The position numbers and the translations under genes were made by a program. Positions 52,731-60,675 of a stretch of DNA of 64,000 bases are shown piece by piece. Within the stretch, counting starts at the first letter, position 1. Each line of letters begins with the position of its first letter. The stretch comes from Fimenecus sp045593555 (lineage in GTDB: Bacteria > Bacillota > Clostridia > Oscillospirales > Acutalibacteraceae), in the NCBI GenBank assembly GCA_045593555.1, contig JAZNWU010000035.1:1-64000 (forward strand), given 5' to 3'. A model generated the notes under the pieces. It saw only the letters and a program-made list of their open reading frames with translations, made no database searches and was not told the DNA's origin.

Positions 52731-53966
52731 TTATACCAACTTTCCTTCGAAGGCTTTTTTTAAGATGCTTTGGCGTAAGGCTTCAGCTTGTTGCAACACG
52801 CTATCAATTGTTTTTTCAATATTATCATATATGGTCATTCGCGCATCAATTTGTGCAACAACCTCTCTTTGTTCGTCAATTGAACAGTATGGAACAATTA
52901 AGTTTTCTAATGTGGTTAAATTAATGTTCTTTTGAGCTGTTGCAGGAGCAAATGCCCACAAACGCAATTTTTGTGAATCAATAAAATGTTTAATATATTC
53001 TGGGAGAACATATTGATTTGGTGTAAAGCCAACCACACTATCAGGGAAACATGCATCTATACCTAAAAATGCTGTTTCAGCAATGTTTGCAGCTATAGTA
53101 ATACACAATGTTCCTTTTGGCCATAATTTGCTTTGTTGCAAACCAAATTCACCATACATCTTTGAATATTCTGTAATGTTTTGTTTTGCTGCCTTTACTT
53201 CACTAGTTTGTAAGAATGGATATTTCCCATTTTTGAATAATTTTGGGTCATTACGAGGTCTGTGTTTTGATTTTCCACGACCTAAATCGCCTAGTTGAGA
53301 AAGTGCAATATATCGCCATTCTTTTGGAATAATAGGCAACTTTTTTATTTCCTCTTCAGAACACCAGTTTAACTCCAAATCATATGGAGAATGGGGAGTG
53401 AAACTTCCCTCAAATGCTGTCTTAAGCACAGCTTGACGATATACTGCAAGTTGTTGCTTGGTGTTTGTAAGCATTTCAATATTGTTATCAAGATTAGAAA
53501 ACAGTTCTTCAATTTTGGCAACAACGCATTCTTGTTCATCTTCACTTGGAACAGGCACCATTATCCTTTTCATCTGTGCCTGAGTTAATTTCAATCTTGT
53601 CGTACCCGAAACATAACCTTTATAGTTAAAATAATTTAAATAGTAGCAAAGAAATTTGTTATTACTTTTAGATCGCAAAACATGGGCATGATTATTCACC
53701 CAGGACTTGCCTGAAATTATATAAGCTTTTTTTGCATACATATCAAGGAAAGGCGCACCATCTTCGCCTAAAAGAACATACTCACCATCAGTAAGATATC
53801 CGTCTATATAACCAACCTGTCCTGTTGCACCATAATAAGGATAAAGCTCCGCTTGTGTTTTACTGGTAATGCGAGCAGCTCGTTCTTTACTGTTTATTGG
53901 TTTTCGCAGAGTATCGCATATCTCTACTGCATCACAAAATGGAACATATCTCCAATTCTTGTTCAT
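52731..53966 (-). CDS. hsdS: Type I restriction specificity subunit
   Basis: 411 residues in two half-repeats. Each has a target-recognition domain and a conserved helix: SGTTRLKLTQAQMKRIMVPVPSEDEQECVVAKIEELFSNLD and ENLIVPYCSIDEQREVVAQIDARM, where the DEQxxVVxxI pattern repeats. It picks the bipartite target sequence for HsdM and HsdR. It lies between the zinc-ribbon protein and the nuclease-like gene. Confidence 0.92.
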   Translation of the reverse strand: MNKNWRYVPFCDAVEICDTLRKPINSKERAARITSKTQAELYPYYGATGQVGYIDGYLTDGEYVLLGEDGAPFLDMYAKKAYIISGKSWVNNHAHVLRSKSNNKFLCYYLNYFNYKGYVSGTTRLKLTQAQMKRIMVPVPSEDEQECVVAKIEELFSNLDNNIEMLTNTKQQLAVYRQAVLKTAFEGSFTPHSPYDLELNWCSEEEIKKLPIIPKEWRYIALSQLGDLGRGKSKHRPRNDPKLFKNGKYPFLQTSEVKAAKQNITEYSKMYGEFGLQQSKLWPKGTLCITIAANIAETAFLGIDACFPDSVVGFTPNQYVLPEYIKHFIDSQKLRLWAFAPATAQKNINLTTLENLIVPYCSIDEQREVVAQIDARMTIYDNIEKTIDSVLQQAEALRQSILKKAFEGKLV

Positions 53967-54011
53967 TATATAATAGCCTCTCTCAAATAATTTTCTTGCT
54001 ACAAAGATAAT

Positions 54012-54359
54012 TCAATCAATTTCCTTATCAATATACTTTTTGCAATTATAGCAAAAATAATGGGTTTCATCATAGTCTAATAACTGCATGAATTGTCCGT
54101 GTTTGCCATAGCAAATAGCACAGTAAGGTATTTCTTTTTCATCGTTTTCCAAGCTAATATAAGCACCTTTATGGCGAACGACATTACTTTTTATTGTGAG
54201 TTCTTCTTTAAATTTTTTGTTTTCTTCGGTCAAACGTGCAATTTCTGCCTGCAAATCTAATGCTTGTGCGCTTAAATCAAGCAACTGACGATATAGTTCA
54301 ATGTTGTCCGCTTTTTGTGCAAGTGAAATAGCATCTTTAAAAGCATCATAAAAACTCAT
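54012..54359 (-). CDS. Small coiled-coil zinc-ribbon protein
   Basis: 115 residues. The first half is helical with a coiled coil (LDLQAEIARLTEENKKFKEEL). A Cys4 zinc ribbon follows, C80-x2-C83 and C103-x2-C106 (YCAIC...YFCYNC). I do not recognise a function. It is 45 bp upstream of hsdS and 13 bp after the membrane protein gene, in the same operon. Confidence 0.7.
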   Translation of the reverse strand: MSFYDAFKDAISLAQKADNIELYRQLLDLSAQALDLQAEIARLTEENKKFKEELTIKSNVVRHKGAYISLENDEKEIPYCAICYGKHGQFMQLLDYDETHYFCYNCKKYIDKEID

Positions 54360-54372
54360 TTCAAATCCTCCA

Positions 54373-55161
54373 CTATTTTTCTTGAAACTCTTTTTTTACT
54401 GAGTTCATCGGAACGGATAATCTAAAATGTTCTGCTATGTGAAGAACTAAAAGATTATCAATGTTTTCTTTTAATAATTTATTGTCTTTATCTGATAATT
54501 TAAATAAATATTTTTTCTCAAAAGTTCCTTTACTATGTTTGGTTATAATAATGAGCTCATATTTGCCAGACTTCCAGAAAAAGTTGTCGTTTAATTCAAT
54601 CTTCGCATCATTATATTCCTTCAATGCCTTAACCTTTGCATCAGCATCATAAAGCCCTATGTTCGGTTGTGCCAAAATAGGAGTAGATGCATTTACAACT
54701 GGACGCAAAATATTATTAGTAACTTCATTCATATCATATGAAGCATTTTCAAACTCAACAAAAGCAGGAGCTAATGTATCTGCTTCTACTTTGAATGGGT
54801 GGGCAGTTTCAAAAGAAGACTCAAAATTTCCTGCAACTTTACGATAAATAGGAGATGGAAAACAAGACCATATCAAAGAAAGCGTAGCATTATCTGATTT
54901 GCGAATTATTTTTGCTGAAATATCTTTTATCGTAGTTGATTTGTTTTTTGCTTCGTAGACTCCGCCAAACGAAATGTAGGAACCACTTTTATTGTAATAC
55001 AAGTTAATCATACCTGATGGTAAGAAATCGATTTTAAGTTTTTTAATGAATTTATCATAAACCCATTTAAAAATTGGAACAACAAGTGCAACAACAGATA
55101 AAACAATCGCAATAAACTCATATGTAGTTATTGGTTGTTCAAAATTAAATAAATCCTTCAT
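54373..55161 (-). CDS. Membrane-anchored protein, unknown function
   Basis: 262 residues. One transmembrane helix at about residues 14-36 is preceded by a short cytoplasmic-looking part; the remainder is a beta-rich domain (SYISFGGVYEAKN, KYELIIITKHSKGTFEKKYL). No known catalytic motif is seen. The start is 2 bp after the hsdR stop. In the same operon as a cyclase-like gene, a membrane protein could be an effector; this is speculation, and it lacks the multi-helix layout of known Pycsar effectors. Confidence 0.6.
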   Translation of the reverse strand: MKDLFNFEQPITTYEFIAIVLSVVALVVPIFKWVYDKFIKKLKIDFLPSGMINLYYNKSGSYISFGGVYEAKNKSTTIKDISAKIIRKSDNATLSLIWSCFPSPIYRKVAGNFESSFETAHPFKVEADTLAPAFVEFENASYDMNEVTNNILRPVVNASTPILAQPNIGLYDADAKVKALKEYNDAKIELNDNFFWKSGKYELIIITKHSKGTFEKKYLFKLSDKDNKLLKENIDNLLVLHIAEHFRLSVPMNSVKKEFQEK

Positions 55162-55163
55162 AT

Positions 55164-57902
55164 TTACGCCACCAATTCAATGTTCATTTCTTTTAATATT
55201 TCTTCGTATTTATCACCGAAAACATCGTAAAATCTGCCAAGTCCACCTTTTCGGTCAAATGGACTTAAATCTAAATCCTCAGGCATAATACTGAGTGAAG
55301 TTGCAATATGGTCTTTAATAAGACGCAACCATTCCATTTGTTCTTCAGTAAAATGCACTGCACCGGCATTATGGCGAAGTGTCCATTGCATAAAATTGAA
55401 ATTGACCTTATCTGCAAATGGAGTAAGATTGTCAGCATAACCCATTTCAAAACGAATGATTGAAATGAGGTCTGCTATTTTGCCTAAAGTACCACCTTTA
55501 ACACGGTCAGGTTTCTTGATTGCATAGCAATCCCATAGGCGTTCCATAGTTATGCCTTTAGACTTTAACTTTTCATATAAAGATTTTAACTGCTCAATTG
55601 CAATAGGACGGTCTTTGTATTGCTGATTGTAAATGATTCGCAAAGCAATAATTTCGTCACGATTTTCGTCAATAAACTCACGGAAAGTTTTAATGATTCT
55701 GTCTGCATTTGCTTCTTGCTGTGAATCAAATCCTACAAACACAACTTCGTCAAGATTCACATTGTCAATAATTTGCTCGTGACTGCGACGAACATTTTCG
55801 ATATAATCACGCACTTCAGGGTTTAGGAATGGTGCAACAGCTTCAGTTGCTAAAACCTTCTTTGCTTTTGCAAGCTGTTCTTCCGTAGGTATATCTATGG
55901 AGAATTCTAATTGTGCTCTTTGTAAAATAATATCTTCATCAAAAGCATCAAGTAATTTTTCTGCAACTCTGTTAGCGGATACGCCTGCATTGTCTTCAAA
56001 TGATTTCTTCTCACTTGCTGACATCTGACTATTCAGTCTTATTACACGATTTGCAAGAGAGGTGAGTGTATCTTCGTCCCTTGCACCTAATGCAACATTC
56101 ATCATCAACTCTTTCATGCTTACTGATGGCTTGCGTTCAAGAGTACGAGTATCGGATTTCTTTGACTTTGTAACACCAACTGCATCAACGATAACGAAAT
56201 GGTCTTTATTGTCTGTTGCAGAAGGAGAGACTTTTTGCAAATCATCTTTATTTAATGTTCTCGTACCGCGACCTTTCATCTGTTCAAAGTAGTTTTTACT
56301 ACGAACATCACGCATGAAAATAAGACACTCGATTGGTTTTACATCAGTGCCGGTTGCAATCATATCAACAGTTACAGCAATACGAGGATAATAATCATTA
56401 CGGAAAGAACTCAATACACTTTCAGGATTTTCAGCCGAATATGTAATCTTCTTACAGAATTCGTTACCTTCACCAAATTCTTCACGCACGATTTGAATAA
56501 TATCATCAGCGTGGCTATCTGTTTTAGCAAAAATAAGAGTCTTTGGAACTTCTTTACGGCGAGGAAAGAGTGTTGTAAACACATTATCCTTGAATGTACG
56601 GATAACTGTACGGATTTGACTTGGGTTTACAACATCCCTGTCAAGCTGAGTAGGTTTGTAATCAGCATCTTCATCAAGCTGTTTCCATCTTTTTTCACGA
56701 GATAAACGGCTACGCACCTCAATCATCTGTTTCATAATATGAGCACCGTTTTTACCTACATTTGTTTCAATGAGGAAAACATCTTCACCAACATTAACTC
56801 CGTCAACAATTGCCTGTTCACGTGAATACTCACTGACAATGTTTTCATTAAAGAAAGCAAAAGTACGCTTGTCCGGTGTTGCAGTTAAACCGATTATGAA
56901 TGAGTCAAAATACTCTAACACCTGATTCCACACATTGTAAATTGAACGATGACACTCGTCTACTATAATACAATCAAAAAATTCAGGTGGATATTTTTCG
57001 TTATACACAACTTCTTTAGGTGCTTTTGATTCAGCAGTTACAAACTCGTTGAATGAAGATTCTTCGGTTGATTCGTCCAAATCTTCACCTTTAAGAATAG
57101 AATACATTCTTTGAATAGTGCTAATACAGATTTGAACGTCGCCCGGAATGAATGAGGATTTAAGTCTGCTAACACCATAAATCTGCGAAAAAGAGCGTGG
57201 GTCATCGTTTGGTGTATAAGCGAGAAACTCTCGTTCTGCCTGCTCACCCAAACCTTTTGTATCAACTAAAAATAGAATTCTATTCATTTTACCGTATTTA
57301 AGTAAGCGGTAAGCGGCTGTAATTGCAGTAAATGTTTTGCCTGCACCTGTTGCCATTTGAACAAGTGCTTTCGGACGATTATCAGCAAATGATTTATCTA
57401 AATTTTCAATAGCCTTAATTTGACAACTACGGAAACCAGTAGCATCAAATTCAGGGAAATTCTTTAAGTTGTTGCGAATAGTACTTGCACGATTTAATAG
57501 TGTAGCAAGTGTTTCAGGACGATGAAATGAAAAAACTGTTCTTGAACGATATTTGATATCATCATAATCAGTAAAGCGTGTTAATTTATCAGTTGCTTCG
57601 TAAACAAAGCGGATACGATAGTCACACTTCACCCATTTGAAAGTGCTATTTGCATAACGAGCAGATTGAGCTTCAACTGTAGTGATATTTTCAGCTGCAT
57701 CAGTTTTTTTAGCCTCAACAATACCAACTGGAATTCCGTCAATAAAGAGAGCGTAATCAACAGGACCTGTACTGGTAGGGAATTCACGCACAGCAACACC
57801 AAGTGCAGCCATAGGGTTCAAGGATTTAACGTCTTGAAGCACCCAACCTGACTGTAGTAACTTTTTATCAATTATTTCTCTTGCTTTTTGTTCAGGAGTC
57901 AT
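55164..57902 (-). CDS. hsdR: Type I restriction endonuclease subunit
   Basis: 912 residues. The N-terminal PD-(D/E)XK domain has D49 and E63-A-K65 in VGIVEAKK. The superfamily 2 translocase shows Walker A ATGAGKT (184-190), DECH and SATD-like TGLTATPDKR, with the later motif GRGTRTLNK. HsdR translocates DNA and cuts away from the recognition site. It is the first gene of the operon, under the promoter at 57944-57972. About 912 residues is near the family's common length. Confidence 0.93.
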   Translation of the reverse strand: MTPEQKAREIIDKKLLQSGWVLQDVKSLNPMAALGVAVREFPTSTGPVDYALFIDGIPVGIVEAKKTDAAENITTVEAQSARYANSTFKWVKCDYRIRFVYEATDKLTRFTDYDDIKYRSRTVFSFHRPETLATLLNRASTIRNNLKNFPEFDATGFRSCQIKAIENLDKSFADNRPKALVQMATGAGKTFTAITAAYRLLKYGKMNRILFLVDTKGLGEQAEREFLAYTPNDDPRSFSQIYGVSRLKSSFIPGDVQICISTIQRMYSILKGEDLDESTEESSFNEFVTAESKAPKEVVYNEKYPPEFFDCIIVDECHRSIYNVWNQVLEYFDSFIIGLTATPDKRTFAFFNENIVSEYSREQAIVDGVNVGEDVFLIETNVGKNGAHIMKQMIEVRSRLSREKRWKQLDEDADYKPTQLDRDVVNPSQIRTVIRTFKDNVFTTLFPRRKEVPKTLIFAKTDSHADDIIQIVREEFGEGNEFCKKITYSAENPESVLSSFRNDYYPRIAVTVDMIATGTDVKPIECLIFMRDVRSKNYFEQMKGRGTRTLNKDDLQKVSPSATDNKDHFVIVDAVGVTKSKKSDTRTLERKPSVSMKELMMNVALGARDEDTLTSLANRVIRLNSQMSASEKKSFEDNAGVSANRVAEKLLDAFDEDIILQRAQLEFSIDIPTEEQLAKAKKVLATEAVAPFLNPEVRDYIENVRRSHEQIIDNVNLDEVVFVGFDSQQEANADRIIKTFREFIDENRDEIIALRIIYNQQYKDRPIAIEQLKSLYEKLKSKGITMERLWDCYAIKKPDRVKGGTLGKIADLISIIRFEMGYADNLTPFADKVNFNFMQWTLRHNAGAVHFTEEQMEWLRLIKDHIATSLSIMPEDLDLSPFDRKGGLGRFYDVFGDKYEEILKEMNIELVA

Positions 57903-57943
57903 TTCTTCACCTCATTAACAATTGAAATGAATATATTTAAGAT

Positions 57944-57972
57944 ATTATACTACAAAAAAATAGCTAAAACAA
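57944..57972 (-). promoter_or_regulatory. Sigma-A promoter of the hsd operon
   Basis: Minus strand TTGTTT (57972-57967), 17-bp spacer, TATAAT (57949-57944). Confidence 0.6.
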
Positions 57973-58227
57973 TATTTCATGCAGATTTTAGTAAAATCAT
58001 GGTTAACTTTGTATTTAATATATAGAATGAACGATAATACTTTATTATATTTAATCGTTAATAAATGACATTTTGTGACAAAAAGTCTAAAGTAATGAAT
58101 AGCGCCACAAAAATACACAAATTGTATCACTAAAGATTGTGTACTTTACGCCTAAGAATTGTCTGGATATATGTGTACTTTAGAGTTAATATGTCACTAC
58201 CAAAAGACAAGAAAGAGGTACACAGAA
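57973..58227. other. Intergenic region with short direct repeats
   Basis: TGTGTACTTTA occurs at about 58138 and 58171, 33 bp apart, shortly before the amidoligase gene. They could be operator sites. No gene is seen in the rest. Confidence 0.35.
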
Positions 58228-59133
58228 ATGTTAAAAGCAAAGTTTGGTATTGAAATTGAATTCACAGGTATTACAAGAACAAAGGCTGCCGAAATTATGG
58301 CAAACCATTTTGACAGTTCATTTACAAGTGACGGTGGTTTTTATGACAAGAAAATCGCAGTTGACAGCATTGGCAGAAAATGGACAGTAATGTATGACGG
58401 TAGCATTAAACCTTTGAAGAAAGTTGACGGAGTAAAAGTTCACGCATCAGACCTTTATAAATGTGAATTAGTAACACCAATCTTAACTTACAGAGAAGAC
58501 ATTGAAACATTACAGGAACTCATCAGAAATCTCCGTAAAGGTGGAGCATTGGTTGATGAGGGTTCTTGTGGAATACACATTCACCTTAATGGAGCAGACC
58601 ATACACCAAGGTCAATAAGAAATTTCATAAACATCATTGCATCAAAGAATGACCTTCTTTACAAGAGCCTTCAAATTGGTGAGGCAAGAACAAAATGGTG
58701 CAAGAAGATGGACACACAATTAGTTGAAACAATAAATAGGAAAAAGCCTGCAACCTTTTCTCAAATCGAGAACATTTGGTATGCAGGCTTTTGTGAATCT
58801 AGGAACACTCATTACCATAAAAGCAGATACCATTTCTTAAACTTACACAGCTTCTTTCACGGTAACCACACAGTAGAGTTAAGAGGGTTCAACAGTACAC
58901 TTCACGCAGGTAAGATTAGAAGTTACATAGTATTAGCATTAGCACTTAACCATCAGGCATTAACACAACAGAAAGCAAGTACAAAGAAAAACCAAACCGA
59001 AAATGAAAAGTTTGCAATGAGAACATACCTTAACAGAATCGGCTTGGTTGGTGATGAATTTAAAAACTGCAGAGAACACCTTTGTAAACACCTTAACGGT
59101 TCAGCAGCTTGGAGAAATGGTACGGTGGCTTAA
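58228..59133 (+). CDS. Amidoligase-family protein
   Basis: 301 residues from the ATG at 58228 (AAAGAGGT upstream). The glutamine-synthetase-like amidoligase fold is recognisable from FGIEIEFTG near the start, CELVTPIL, and CGIHIHLNGAD with its histidine pair. A second His/Arg region is HTVELRGFNST. These enzymes form amide bonds between a carboxylate and an amine, possibly tagging peptides or proteins. The neighbour GGCT gene could reverse or process the bond. Confidence 0.82.
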   Translation: MLKAKFGIEIEFTGITRTKAAEIMANHFDSSFTSDGGFYDKKIAVDSIGRKWTVMYDGSIKPLKKVDGVKVHASDLYKCELVTPILTYREDIETLQELIRNLRKGGALVDEGSCGIHIHLNGADHTPRSIRNFINIIASKNDLLYKSLQIGEARTKWCKKMDTQLVETINRKKPATFSQIENIWYAGFCESRNTHYHKSRYHFLNLHSFFHGNHTVELRGFNSTLHAGKIRSYIVLALALNHQALTQQKASTKKNQTENEKFAMRTYLNRIGLVGDEFKNCREHLCKHLNGSAAWRNGTVA

Positions 59134-59177
59134 AAACTACCTACCTTAATAAATACTCATTAAGAAAGGAACTTTTT

Positions 59178-59615
59178 ATGTCAAAACTTTATTTAGCTTA
59201 TGGTTCAAACCTGAACCTACAACAAATGGCTCACAGATGCCCTACAGCGAGAGTTGTAGCAACGACTTATCTGGAACACTACAAACTCACATTTCGTGGT
59301 TACAACGGAAATGCAGTTGCAACAGTTGAACCATCAGAAAACGACAGAGTACCAGTTATGATTTGGGAAATCTTCGACAAGGATGAAGAAAGACTTGACA
59401 TTTATGAAGGCCATCCACGACTTTACAGAAAGGAATATGTGAATGTGAAAATCAACGGAAGAAAAACACAGGTTATGATGTACGTGATGAATCCAGGAAG
59501 ACCACTTGGAAAGCCGAGTGCATATTATTACTCTACTATCCTACAAGGCTACTTGGATGCAAGGTTTGATAAAACATACTTGAATGATGGAGTGAAAAGG
59601 TCGGTGGTGAGATAA
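59178..59615 (+). CDS. Gamma-glutamylcyclotransferase/AIG2-like protein
   Basis: 145 residues from the ATG at 59178 (AAAGGAAC). The nucleotide-fold motif YGSNLN (residues 8-13) and the catalytic Glu77 in DIYEGHP define the GGCT/AIG2 family. Members cleave gamma-glutamyl amides, releasing 5-oxoproline. Pairing with an amidoligase gene has been noted for this family and is seen here, 44 bp apart. A damaged second copy lies at 60212-60586. Confidence 0.85.
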   Translation: MSKLYLAYGSNLNLQQMAHRCPTARVVATTYLEHYKLTFRGYNGNAVATVEPSENDRVPVMIWEIFDKDEERLDIYEGHPRLYRKEYVNVKINGRKTQVMMYVMNPGRPLGKPSAYYYSTILQGYLDARFDKTYLNDGVKRSVVR

Positions 59616-59619
59616 CGAC

Positions 59620-59667
59620 AAAATACCCATGAGCTTAGATGGATGTTTCTAACTTCATGGGTATTTT
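59620..59667 (+). terminator. Intrinsic terminator after the GGCT gene
   Basis: AAAATACCCATGA (59620-59632) pairs with TCATGGGTATTTT (59655-59667), then GCCG. Strong stem, T-tract inside the arm. Confidence 0.75.
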
Positions 59668-59847
59668 GCCGTTGCTACAACGTCGTGCAATGTCATTTCT
59701 AAAACTTTTACTAATAGAATTTTTATGTAAAATTTTTACTTAACAAAAGTTATATAAGTGACCTTGATAGACCTTGTAATTATTGCTATTAATAAGATGA
59801 CGGTATGTGAGGATTATAACTTTATCAGCATTTTTTTATTGTTTGTT

Positions 59848-60135
59848 TTATTCATCTTTAAAATTTTTAGAGTTAGTGAGAAAGGATTCAGCAATTATTT
59901 TGATACCAAGTTTTATACCTTGAATGAAAGATTCCTTCTCTGCGATACTAGTCATTTCTGTGATGCAGTCTTTATACTTTTCAAATATAACTATTTGTTC
60001 TTTTGAAAGAGTTGGCACTAATTTTTCTTCATTTCGTACAGAAAGATTTAAAAGAATGGAATATTCACTTCCTCTCTTTATATCCTTATCTGCTGAGAAT
60101 ATATTTCCATAATATAAATTTTCTAAAGTTGTCAT
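59848..60135 (-). CDS. DUF6809-like protein, copy 2
   Basis: 95 residues with LENLYYGNIFSADKDIKRGSE, RNEEKLVPTLSKEQ and ESFIQGIKLGIKI, the DUF6809 pattern, clearly related to the 31490-31759 protein. Role unknown. It lies between the intact GGCT gene and its damaged copy, in the opposite orientation, so it was probably placed there by a rearrangement. RBS AAAGGAGT. Confidence 0.7.
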   Translation of the reverse strand: MTTLENLYYGNIFSADKDIKRGSEYSILLNLSVRNEEKLVPTLSKEQIVIFEKYKDCITEMTSIAEKESFIQGIKLGIKIIAESFLTNSKNFKDE

Positions 60136-60211
60136 AAAAAAACTCCTTTCAGGGTGTCATATATATCACTCAGAAAGGAGAGAAAGTCAAGTTGTTTTTT
60201 ATAATGCCACC

Positions 60212-60586
60212 TCAACAGCGAGAGTTGTAGCAACGACCTATCTAGAACACTACAAACTCACATTTCGTGGTTACAACGGAAATGCAGTAGCAACAGTTGA
60301 ACCTTCTGAAAACGACCGAGTACCAGTTATGATATGGAATATTTTCGATAAGGACGAACAGAGCCTTGATATCTACGAAGGTTATCCACGACTTTACAGA
60401 AAAGAGTACGTAATAGTTAAAATCAACAGAAAGAAAACACAAGTGATGATGTATGTTATGAATCCCGGCAGACCACTTGGAAAGCCGAGTGCATATTATT
60501 ACTCTACTATCCTACAAGGCTACTTGGATGCAAGGTTTGATAAAACATACTTGAATAATGGGGTTAAAAGGTCGACAATGAAATAA
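60212..60586 (+). pseudogene. Truncated copy of the GGCT gene
   Basis: From 60214 the frame matches GGCT residues 23-145 of the intact gene at high identity, including the catalytic Glu region and a fully identical stretch of more than 70 bp near the end (60480-60553 with 59510-59583). The first 21 residues, with the YGSN motif, are missing and there is no in-frame start with a ribosome binding site. An ATG-led part (60329-60586) would give only 85 residues. Confidence 0.85.
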
Positions 60587-60603
60587 CGGGGAATATAAGC
60601 AAT

Positions 60604-60640
60604 AAGCCTACATAGGACTTAGTTAATCCTGTGTAGGCTT
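60604..60640. terminator. Hairpin between the GGCT pseudogene and the BspA-like gene
   Basis: AAGCCTACA (60604-60612) pairs with TGTAGGCTT (60632-60640), with inner AGGA/TCCT. It could terminate the leftward BspA-like transcript and the rightward one. Confidence 0.65.
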
Positions 60641-60675
60641 ATCTCATTACTTAAAATATTCTAATTTCTTCAAAA

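Noticed and set aside
50364..55161. A complete Pycsar system inside the restriction operon
   Set aside because: Only a cyclase-like gene and a single-helix membrane protein are seen. No known PycTM or PycTIR effector pattern is present, so the claim is kept to a hypothesis.
60329..60586. An 85-residue gene of its own
   Set aside because: It is the 3' part of the GGCT gene with an internal Met. The catalytic N-terminus and a ribosome binding site are missing.
41445..60600. A prophage
   Set aside because: Recombinases, repressor and primase are present, but no capsid, portal, terminase, tail or lysis genes are visible.
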